A stretch of DNA of 6,252 nt, from contig JAJFLF010000261.1 in NCBI GenBank assembly GCA_021772845.1, positions 1 to 6,252 on the forward strand. Reading direction: 5' to 3'. Positions 1-5,610 of this stretch are shown piece after piece (positions within the stretch are counted from its first letter, which is position 1; every line of letters starts with the position of its first letter). The position numbers and the translations under genes were made by a program. Source of the stretch: Mariprofundus sp. (GTDB lineage: Bacteria; Pseudomonadota; Zetaproteobacteria; Mariprofundales; Mariprofundaceae). The notes under the pieces were generated by a model. The model was not told where the DNA came from and ran no database searches. It worked only from the letters and a program-made list of their open reading frames with translations.

Positions 1-44
1 AAAGGAATAAGCAAGGGCGCGGCAGTGTTTGTGAATAATACGGG

Positions 45-728
45 TTAGGGTTTGGGAATCTCACGGTAGGTCAGCACAGGGTGGTGGCAAATAGGACACT
101 TATCAGCAGGTATTTCAGTGACCGTGGCGCCACAGATATCATTGACATAATAGTGGGTAGGATTGGTGCGGAAATATTTCAGCAGCATATTGAAAAACAT
201 GCCCGTGCCTCCCTTGATCTCCTTGATCAGGGCCCGGTGCTGCTTTTCTGCCTGCCATGCATATTCGATGTTCCTGATCGCTTCGACATGGCCTTCGGCT
301 TTGATGCGTTTGAGAAAATGCGGATACTCTTTATCAATTTCGCTTAACTCCACTTCGGTGGCGAATTTCAGATTGTCTTTCGTTTTGGCTGCATTGATGG
401 CACTCAGATCAACCTTGGCTGGAACCACCCCCATCAATGAGAGCATGTATTTAAAACTCTTGGCATGCACCGCTTCTGAGGCCGCCATGGCCGTCAGCAT
501 ATGGGCGATATTGTCATGACCTTCCCGCAGTGCCGCTTTGGCATAGAGCTGGTAACGGTAACCGGCTTTGACCTCACTCTCATAGAGCATCGATAATACA
601 GCGATGGTTTCCGGATATTGTGACAGTGCTTTTTCAGAAGCTTGTGAGATGCCCGAGTTGCCGAGAATGGCAACCAATGCAATGAGAACGTAGACCAAGC
701 CAGCAGCGCGAAGCTTTGCACTATCCAT
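45..728 (-). CDS. Exported or membrane-anchored rubrerythrin-like diiron protein with incomplete rubredoxin domain
   Basis: Probable peroxide-reducing or oxygen-protective diiron protein of the rubrerythrin family. From the ATG at 728 it is 227 residues long. Residues 1-31 look like a Sec signal peptide or anchor: K and R near the start, then a hydrophobic run LVYVLIALVAIL, then a possible cleavage after SQA. The ferritin-like domain (about 38-175) keeps every expected iron ligand: E52, E85 and H88 (ExxH), E127 and E130, E161 and H164 (ExxH). The C-terminal rubredoxin-like knuckle (about 193-217) has C199, C211 and C214, but Asn196 stands where the first cysteine of CxxCG belongs. The start is uncertain. 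ATG 728 gives the best signal peptide but has no Shine-Dalgarno; an in-frame TTG at 749 adds seven residues; the well-placed ATG at 757 is out of frame. It lies downstream of the acidic secreted protein and is probably co-transcribed with it. The family call is firm; the periplasmic location and enzyme activity are inferred. Confidence 0.88.
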   Translation of the reverse strand: MDSAKLRAAGLVYVLIALVAILGNSGISQASEKALSQYPETIAVLSMLYESEVKAGYRYQLYAKAALREGHDNIAHMLTAMAASEAVHAKSFKYMLSLMGVVPAKVDLSAINAAKTKDNLKFATEVELSEIDKEYPHFLKRIKAEGHVEAIRNIEYAWQAEKQHRALIKEIKGGTGMFFNMLLKYFRTNPTHYYVNDICGATVTEIPADKCPICHHPVLTYREIPKP

Positions 729-730
729 GA

Positions 731-738
731 AGAGAGAG
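731..738 (-). repeat. Short CT (AG) dinucleotide repeat in the rubrerythrin start region
   Basis: Four AG units on the plus strand (CT on the coding strand) lie between the three possible start codons of the rubrerythrin gene (757, 749 and 728). Removing one two-base unit would join the ATG at 757, which has an AGAGGA ribosome binding site seven bases upstream, to the rubrerythrin frame and give a start MLHWVYSLFMDS. The tract is short for a phase-variable repeat, so this is only a suggestive arrangement. Confidence 0.4.
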
Positions 739-765
739 AATATACCCAATGCAACATGAAAGCAT

Positions 766-773
766 CCTCTTTA
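766..773 (-). promoter_or_regulatory. Ribosome binding site upstream of rubrerythrin, aimed at an out-of-frame ATG
   Basis: Reads TAAAGAGGA on the coding strand. It is seven bases from the ATG at 757, but that ATG is not in the rubrerythrin frame. It is about 15 bases from the in-frame TTG at 749 and more than 30 from ATG 728. No better site is seen closer to either in-frame start. Confidence 0.5.
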
Positions 774-774
774 C

Positions 775-795
775 GGATCCAGCTATTTGGGATCC
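775..795 (-). repeat. Intercistronic GGATCC hairpin between the acidic protein and rubrerythrin genes
   Basis: Two copies of the palindrome GGATCC (775-780 and 790-795) are separated by nine bases and can form a six-bp stem. The hairpin covers the stop codon of the upstream gene (783-785) and ends just before the AGAGGA site of rubrerythrin. There is no following T run, so it is not a classical terminator. It could affect mRNA stability or translation of the second gene; chance is also possible. Confidence 0.35.
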
Positions 796-1415
796 ACATC
801 GGCATAAAGGATTACACCGGCTTCTTTATCCTCATAGATACTGATCCAGGCATTCACACCATAGTTGGCCTCGGAGAGAATGGCGCGTTTTACCACCGTG
901 CGCACCTTGCGTGTTCCCTCTTCATGTGAATACATGAGATTACACAGGCCTGAAATAGTATAAAACTGTGAATCTTCATCGGATAGATTGCTAAAACTGA
1001 ATGTGCAGTTCAAACCATCATTGGCCAGGTTGTCACCGACCATACGCAAGGCATCTTGCTGGAAGTTCAATACATCACCATCCTTGATCACCGGTGTGCG
1101 ATTGAGAAAAATTACATCAGCTTTGCCTTCAAACGCCTGAAACAGCTGTGCATATGTACCGGTAATCAATGACTCAAATTTGAAATCCTTATCACGAATT
1201 TCAAAGGCCGCAATATTAAGGCGTACAGCATCATGAAGAATACCATCGCCTTCATCCTCGTCTTCATCTTCCTCTTCATTCTCAAACAGATTGGCACCAG
1301 GCGGGTTACTGTTCGCTGCATCAGCTGCCACTGCGCTAAGGCTACTGGATAAGAACACACCCATTGCCAGCACCATCATTAAAGAGATCATAAATCTGGA
1401 GATAGATTGAATCAC
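783..1415 (-). CDS. Secreted acidic protein of unknown function
   Basis: I do not recognise this 210-residue protein. Residues 1-30 form a Sec signal peptide: a short n-region with R7, a hydrophobic core from about 9 to 22, then SAVA with likely cleavage at A30 or just after. The mature protein opens with a linker ending in a very acidic run at 45-57 (E, D and one N, then GD). The rest (about 60-210) is mixed alpha/beta in appearance and has only two cysteines, C137 and C158, which could form a disulfide in the periplasm. The start is GTG at 1415, with GAGG five bases upstream; the next in-frame ATG at 1391 has no ribosome binding site and would cut into the signal peptide. It is first in a likely two-gene unit with the rubrerythrin, so a role in redox or metal handling is possible, but only by association. 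Confidence 0.82.
   Translation of the reverse strand: MIQSISRFMISLMMVLAMGVFLSSSLSAVAADAANSNPPGANLFENEEEDEDEDEGDGILHDAVRLNIAAFEIRDKDFKFESLITGTYAQLFQAFEGKADVIFLNRTPVIKDGDVLNFQQDALRMVGDNLANDGLNCTFSFSNLSDEDSQFYTISGLCNLMYSHEEGTRKVRTVVKRAILSEANYGVNAWISIYEDKEAGVILYADVDPK
1245..1283 (-). repeat. Acidic low-complexity codon run (GAN repeats) in the secreted protein
   Basis: Codons 45-57 are almost all GAA, GAG, GAT or GAC, giving a TTC/CTC-rich purine-pyrimidine tract on the plus strand. The codons vary, so it is not a perfect tandem repeat. The encoded run could bind divalent metal or act as a flexible charged linker just after the signal peptide. Confidence 0.6.
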
Positions 1416-1434
1416 ATAAGCCTCACATACAAAT

Positions 1435-1440
1435 ATTGTA
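1435..1440 (-). promoter_or_regulatory. Possible -10 box for the acidic protein / rubrerythrin unit
   Basis: TACAAT on the minus strand matches the sigma70 -10 consensus at five of six positions. There is no good -35 box at 16-18 bases, which would fit a promoter that depends on an activator. Transcription from here would leave a leader of only about a dozen bases before the GTG at 1415, just enough for its GAGG site. Confidence 0.3.
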
Positions 1441-1459
1441 CGCTAAGAATAAACGCTAA
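1440..1459. repeat. Direct repeat ACGCTAA x2, spaced 13 bp, in the divergent control region
   Basis: ACGCTAA occurs at 1440-1446 and 1453-1459, start to start 13 bp. It sits in the 168-bp gap between the divergent genes and abuts the candidate leftward -10 box, where an activator or repressor dimer would bind. The regulator is unknown. Confidence 0.45.
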
Positions 1460-1468
1460 ATGTGACAG

Positions 1469-1494
1469 CAAGATGGCAAGAGCAGGCGATCTTG
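1469..1494. repeat. Inverted repeat CAAGAT / ATCTTG in the divergent control region
   Basis: CAAGAT (1469-1474) and ATCTTG (1489-1494) form a six-bp dyad with a 14-base spacer. Pairing extends further if a GC bulge is allowed (GACA ahead of the left arm, TC after the right arm). It lies about 30 bp upstream of the rightward -35 box and could be an operator or a chance match. Confidence 0.25.
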
Positions 1495-1521
1495 TCCCGC
1501 CGCACGATAGAAGCAAGTGAT

Positions 1522-1550
1522 TCGACATTTTTTGCGCAATGCATCATAAT
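1522..1550 (+). promoter_or_regulatory. Sigma70-type promoter for the hybrid histidine kinase
   Basis: TCGACA (1522-1527) and CATAAT (1545-1550) each match the consensus at five of six positions and are separated by exactly 17 bp. The expected start of transcription is near 1557, giving a leader of about 27 bases that includes the ribosome binding site. Confidence 0.6.
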
Positions 1551-1569
1551 AAACCTTCTCTAATGTCAT

Positions 1570-1577
1570 GGAGGTGA
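1570..1577 (+). promoter_or_regulatory. Perfect Shine-Dalgarno that fixes the TTG start of the hybrid kinase
   Basis: GGAGGTGA is fully complementary to the usual 16S rRNA 3' end and lies six bases before the TTG at 1584. The ATGs at 1563 and 1568 just upstream open only tiny frames ending at 1577 and 1594, so the TTG is the supported start. Confidence 0.8.
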
Positions 1578-1583
1578 ATCTTA

Positions 1584-4340
1584 TTGAGTATTGAAACTGT
1601 TATTCATTCAGATGCGAGCCCTTCTGCTGTAAACCAACCAGCCGCAAATAGACAATATACAAACCCGGTGAATATCTTCTGCCTGGATAGCAGTTATCGT
1701 TATCTCTATTATAATGATGTGCATCGGGATGCGGTTCTAAAAGCCTGGGGAGCCAAGATAAACAGAGGTAGTAGTTTGCTGGATATGATCCAGCAGCAGG
1801 ATGACAGGGATGTTATCAGATGCAATCTGGATCGGGCACTTGCCGGTGAAACCGTCAAAGAAATTAAAAAGTACGGAGAGCTGAAAAACTATTGGGAAAC
1901 CCTGTACAGCCCGATGTATGATCCGGATGGTCAAATTGCCGGCGTAAACGTTGTCTCTACCAATATAACCGAACAGAAAAAGAAAGAAGAAAAACTACAG
2001 AACAGCATTGATATTTCGCCTGGCCTGATTGCAATCGCCAACATCGAAAGCGGATATTTTATCGAATGTAATCAGGCAGTGACTTCCATGCTTGGTCACA
2101 CTGTTGAAGAGTTCACGTCCAGGCCATTGATTGAGTTTATCCATCCCGATGACAGACAAAAAACTGCTGAGGAAATAACCAGACAATTAAAAGGCAGTAC
2201 AACCACTAATTTTCAGAATCGATACCTGTGCAAAGATGGATCTTTTACATGGCTATCATGGCAAGGCACTGCAGCAGATAAAAATGGATTGATCTATGCA
2301 GTAGCAACAGATATCTCTGATCTCAAACGTAGCGAGTTCTTTGTTAAACAAACTGCTGGAATTCTTGAGATGATCGCCTTAGGCGAATCAGCTTCGAGCA
2401 TCTATGATGCTATCGCTCTGATGTATGAGGCCCGCCATCCCGGCATGCGCTGCTCCATGCTTGAATTAAGAGGTGGCAAACTGATGCACGGCGGTGCACC
2501 GAGCCTGCCAAAAGCGTATTGTGAAGCCGTCAACGGATTGGAATATGGCCCCTCTGTTGGTTCATGTGGCACTTCCACCTTCACAGGCAAACGCGTATTG
2601 GTCGAGGATATTGCCACGGATGAAAAATGGGCGAAAATTAAACATGTAGCCCTTCCTCATGGACTGCGCTGTTGCTGGTCTGAACCTATCAAGAGCTCCA
2701 AAGGCGATGTGCTTGGTGCATTCGGTATGTATTACAATCATCCGGCACTGCCCAACGCACTGGAACTGCTAGATCTTGAATCTGCAGGTTTGCTTGCTGG
2801 CATTGTGATGGAGCGAGAGCACCGGGAAGCGAAATTAAGAACGCTGTCACAAGCGATCGAACAGGCTGGTGAATCTGTGATGATTACAGACAGACACGGC
2901 ACGATTGAATACGTCAATCCTGCTTTTACCGACATGACAGGGTTTTCGGCTGAAGAGGTATTGGGAAACAATCCGAGAATGCTCAAGAGTGGCAATCAAA
3001 GTGATGAATATTATACGCAGCTTTGGCAGACCATCAGCAAGGGCGAGATATGGAACAGCAAGCTTATCGACCAACGCAAAGATGGCAGCCATTACCCCGC
3101 TATCATGTCTATATTCCCTATTTTCAATGAAGAGGGTGAGATTACCCACTATGCTGGTATTCAGCAGGATATGACCGAGCATCAATTGCTAGAAGAGCAG
3201 TTCCGTCAGTCACAGAAAATGGAAGCATTGGGTACACTGGTCGGTGGTATCGCGCATGACTTCAACAATATGCTGGCAGGTATGACAGGCAATATATATC
3301 TGGCCAAGAGACATGCCCGGGAACATCCTGAGATCCTGAAGAAACTGGTGAATGTAGAGCACCTCTCCTTCCGGGCCGCCAACATGATTCAACAGCTGCT
3401 CACCTTTGCCCGCAAAGAGCGGGTGAGCATGAAACATATCCCATTCACTGCCTTTATTAAGGAGACATTGAAACTACTGCACTCATCAGTACCTGAAAAC
3501 ATTGTGTTCAGTCAGGATATTTGCACAGACAGACTGATCATCAATGGTGATGGCACCATGATTCATCAGATACTGTTGAATTTGATTAATAATGCCTGTG
3601 ATGCACTGGAATGGAGATCAAATCCATGCATTCACATTACACTTGAAACAATTCAGATCGACAAAGCGCTATCAAAAAAACATGCCGGTTATGCAAGCGG
3701 ATCATATGCCCATCTGAGTGTTAAAGATAACGGCAGTGGTATTCCAAAAGATAATATCGAACACCTGTTTGAACCCTTTTTCTCTACCAAGGATCCGGGC
3801 AAGGGTACCGGCCTTGGCCTGGCGATGGTGTTTGGTGCTGTAGAAAGTCACCATGGCCATATTGAGGTTGAAAGTATTGAAGATGAAGGAACCGATATTC
3901 ACATATATCTGCCCCTGATTCATTCAGAAGCTGGAGATGATCTACTGCATCCGGAAGAACAAACAGGTGACACAGGAGAAGGTGAAACCATTCTACTGGT
4001 TGATGACCAGTCGGAAGTACGGAACACCGGCAGGGAAGTGCTGGAATCATTGAATTACAGGATATTAATCGCCAGTAATGGAGCAGAATCAGTTGAAATA
4101 TACAAAGAGAACGCCGAAAGCATTGATCTGGTTATTATGGATATAGTCATGCCCGTAATGAATGGCGATGAAGCTGTTCGGCATATACGAGCGATCAATG
4201 CGGATGTGAAAGTTATTTTTTCAACCGGTTATGATAAGGATATGCAATCAGAATTGGCTGAAGAAGTAGTGGTAAACAAACCATTTAACGTAATACAGAT
4301 GAGTCAGATGATGCGAAAGATGCTCACCAAACAAGCGTAA
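1584..4340 (+). CDS. Soluble hybrid sensor histidine kinase, PAS-PAS-GAF-PAS-HisKA-HATPase-REC
   Basis: A 918-residue hybrid kinase that should autophosphorylate on a histidine and pass the phosphate to its own receiver. Domains in order: PAS1 about 26-135, PAS2 about 140-250, GAF about 253-415 (GSCGT at 326-330, CCWSEPI at 363-369), PAS3 about 418-535 (NPRMLKSG at 463-470), HisKA with H558 in GGIAHDFNN, and an ATPase domain with N-box residues N666 and N669-N670, DNGSGI at 715-720, FEPFFSTK at 729-736 and GKGTGLGL at 739-746. The REC domain (about 801-915) has D807/D808, phospho-acceptor D853, T881 and K899. All catalytic residues are present. No transmembrane segment or signal peptide is visible, so it senses a cytoplasmic cue. 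There is no Hpt or output domain, so a separate Hpt protein or response regulator is needed; the Hpt protein encoded at 5611-6252 is a neighbouring candidate. The start is TTG at 1584 behind a perfect ribosome binding site. It is transcribed divergently from the rubrerythrin unit. The ligand is unknown. Confidence 0.95.
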   Translation: MSIETVIHSDASPSAVNQPAANRQYTNPVNIFCLDSSYRYLYYNDVHRDAVLKAWGAKINRGSSLLDMIQQQDDRDVIRCNLDRALAGETVKEIKKYGELKNYWETLYSPMYDPDGQIAGVNVVSTNITEQKKKEEKLQNSIDISPGLIAIANIESGYFIECNQAVTSMLGHTVEEFTSRPLIEFIHPDDRQKTAEEITRQLKGSTTTNFQNRYLCKDGSFTWLSWQGTAADKNGLIYAVATDISDLKRSEFFVKQTAGILEMIALGESASSIYDAIALMYEARHPGMRCSMLELRGGKLMHGGAPSLPKAYCEAVNGLEYGPSVGSCGTSTFTGKRVLVEDIATDEKWAKIKHVALPHGLRCCWSEPIKSSKGDVLGAFGMYYNHPALPNALELLDLESAGLLAGIVMEREHREAKLRTLSQAIEQAGESVMITDRHGTIEYVNPAFTDMTGFSAEEVLGNNPRMLKSGNQSDEYYTQLWQTISKGEIWNSKLIDQRKDGSHYPAIMSIFPIFNEEGEITHYAGIQQDMTEHQLLEEQFRQSQKMEALGTLVGGIAHDFNNMLAGMTGNIYLAKRHAREHPEILKKLVNVEHLSFRAANMIQQLLTFARKERVSMKHIPFTAFIKETLKLLHSSVPENIVFSQDICTDRLIINGDGTMIHQILLNLINNACDALEWRSNPCIHITLETIQIDKALSKKHAGYASGSYAHLSVKDNGSGIPKDNIEHLFEPFFSTKDPGKGTGLGLAMVFGAVESHHGHIEVESIEDEGTDIHIYLPLIHSEAGDDLLHPEEQTGDTGEGETILLVDDQSEVRNTGREVLESLNYRILIASNGAESVEIYKENAESIDLVIMDIVMPVMNGDEAVRHIRAINADVKVIFSTGYDKDMQSELAEEVVVNKPFNVIQMSQMMRKMLTKQA

Positions 4341-4341
4341 A

Positions 4342-4422
4342 TATACCTTGCTACGCGATCGAGGACACTCGGATTTGAGCGTATGCATCGACCGTGAGAA
4401 ACCCGAAAGAGCAAACGGTATA
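4342..4422. repeat. Nested inverted repeats in the convergent intergenic region
   Basis: TATACCTTGCT (4342-4352) pairs with AGCAAACGGTATA (4410-4422), 11 bp with a two-base bulge. Inside it, TACGC (4352-4356) can pair with GCGTA (4379-4383), and within that CGAG-GACA-CTCG (4360-4371) forms a tetraloop hairpin. It starts two bases after the kinase stop codon. There is no T run after any stem on the plus strand. The whole gap 4341-4516 holds no credible gene. It may be a bidirectional transcript end, a dispersed palindromic repeat or a small structured RNA; none is proven. Confidence 0.4.
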
Positions 4423-4516
4423 GCCCTGCTATTTGATAGTTACCATCTTAAGTGCTTGAATTAAGGGCATAAAAAATCCTATTTGGAGATTTCTCTCAAC
4501 AGAGTCAGCTACGCAG

Positions 4517-5608
4517 TTACACCCTTTTTGAAAGTATCTCGCGTTCCTCATCAAAGTCGGCAAATTGCAGAGCAATCTCACGGAAGTGCTCATCCTCTGC
4601 CAGAAATGCATCAACAATATCTGGGTCAAAATGTTTACCTCTACCGTCAGTGATGATCTGCACCGCCACTTCATGAGGGAACGGATCTTTATAAATGCGT
4701 TTACTGATCAGCGCGTCGTACACGTCTGCTACTGCCATCAGCCTGCCGGGCAGTGGGATATCCTTGCCACTTAAACCCTTCGGGTAACCGCTGCCATCCC
4801 ATTTCTCGTGATGCGCCTCGATAATCGCGTGGGCAATGCGCAACAGCGGTTTATCACCAAGTTTTTCTTCAATGCTCTTGATGGTATCGGTACCAAAAAG
4901 CACATGTTTTTTCATCTCCTCAAACTCTTCAACGTTAAGCTTGCCATGTTTTAACAGGATCTCATCACGCACCCCTACCTTGCCAATATCGTGCAGAGGT
5001 GCCGTTTTGAAAAGTAGCTTAATAGTCAGCGCATCAAGCTCATGCGTAAATGCCGGGTGATCCTCTAATTTCAGGGCCAGCGCACGAATATAGTGCTGGG
5101 TACGGTTGATGTGACCGCCGGTTTCAGGGTCACGATATTCTGCCAGTGTTCCCATGCTCTCGATCAGGGCATTCTGGGTAAGGGTAACCTCACGCGTACG
5201 TTCGAACACCAGCTCTTCAAGGTGATCTCGATGGCGCTTTAGCTCCAAATGATTATTGATGCGTGATTTGACCAGCGCAGGTTTAATCGGCTTGCGGATA
5301 TAATCGACCGCTCCGATCTCCAGTCCCATGGTCTCGTTAACATCCTTATCCAACGCTGTCACAAAGATCACCGGGATATTGCGGGTCTTTTTATCCTCTT
5401 TCAGCTGCTTGCAAACAGCATAACCATCCATGACCGGCATCTGAATATCGAGTAGAATCAGATCAGGCATAGGCTCTTTGGCAGCCAGTTCCAGCGCTTT
5501 GTTACCATTGGTGGCGGCTATCACGGCGTATTCACTCTTCAATGTCTCAATCAACAGATGAATATTCTCCACCATGTCATCGACAATCAGAATTTTCTGC
5601 TTTTCCAT
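4517..5608 (-). CDS. Response regulator with HD-GYP cyclic-di-GMP phosphodiesterase domain
   Basis: A two-component output protein expected to hydrolyse cyclic di-GMP, so lowering the signal that favours biofilm over motility. From the ATG at 5608 it is 363 residues. The receiver (about 4-122) has D10/D11, phospho-acceptor D54, T84 and K106. A helical linker (about 122-145) joins it to the HD-GYP domain (about 146-335): YRDPETGGH at 158-166, the metal-binding HDIGK at 206-210, HHEKWDGSGYP at 266-276, then VADVYDAL and GKHFDP. All signature residues are intact, so activity is likely. The architecture is that of RpfG-type regulators. Two ATGs are adjacent (5611 and 5608). The AGGAGGT site is six bases from the second and only three from the first, so 5608 is preferred. 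The 5611 ATG overlaps the stop of the upstream Hpt gene by one base (TGATG), which points to translational coupling and a shared phosphorelay. Confidence 0.95.
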   Translation of the reverse strand: MEKQKILIVDDMVENIHLLIETLKSEYAVIAATNGNKALELAAKEPMPDLILLDIQMPVMDGYAVCKQLKEDKKTRNIPVIFVTALDKDVNETMGLEIGAVDYIRKPIKPALVKSRINNHLELKRHRDHLEELVFERTREVTLTQNALIESMGTLAEYRDPETGGHINRTQHYIRALALKLEDHPAFTHELDALTIKLLFKTAPLHDIGKVGVRDEILLKHGKLNVEEFEEMKKHVLFGTDTIKSIEEKLGDKPLLRIAHAIIEAHHEKWDGSGYPKGLSGKDIPLPGRLMAVADVYDALISKRIYKDPFPHEVAVQIITDGRGKHFDPDIVDAFLAEDEHFREIALQFADFDEEREILSKRV

Positions 5609-5610
5609 CA

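Noticed and set aside
1..44. Sequence downstream of the rubrerythrin stop
   Set aside because: No hairpin with a T run and no coding signal is seen in these 44 bases; the terminator, if any, lies outside.
81..519. Two plus-strand frames (81-347 and 163-519) opposite the rubrerythrin
   Set aside because: They are antisense to a gene with all family ligands intact, have no ribosome binding site and resemble no protein I know.
494..805. 103-codon minus-strand frame overlapping the rubrerythrin start
   Set aside because: Most of it reads the rubrerythrin and upstream gene in another frame, and its composition is not protein-like. Only its ATG at 757 is of interest, and that is reported as a start-site oddity.
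1584..4340. Kinase as a fused chimera or broken gene
   Set aside because: The single frame is unbroken and every domain has its key residues in the usual order, so it is an ordinary multi-domain hybrid kinase.
4471..4504. Possible terminator for the HD-GYP gene: CTCT-GTTG-AGAG hairpin and a run of six T on the minus strand
   Set aside because: The stem is only four bp and the T run is about 16 bases beyond it, so it does not form a proper intrinsic terminator.
4429..4674. 81-codon minus-strand frame across the end of the HD-GYP gene and the intergenic gap
   Set aside because: It overlaps the conserved C-terminal part of the HD-GYP protein out of frame and has cysteine- and arginine-rich, shadow-like composition.
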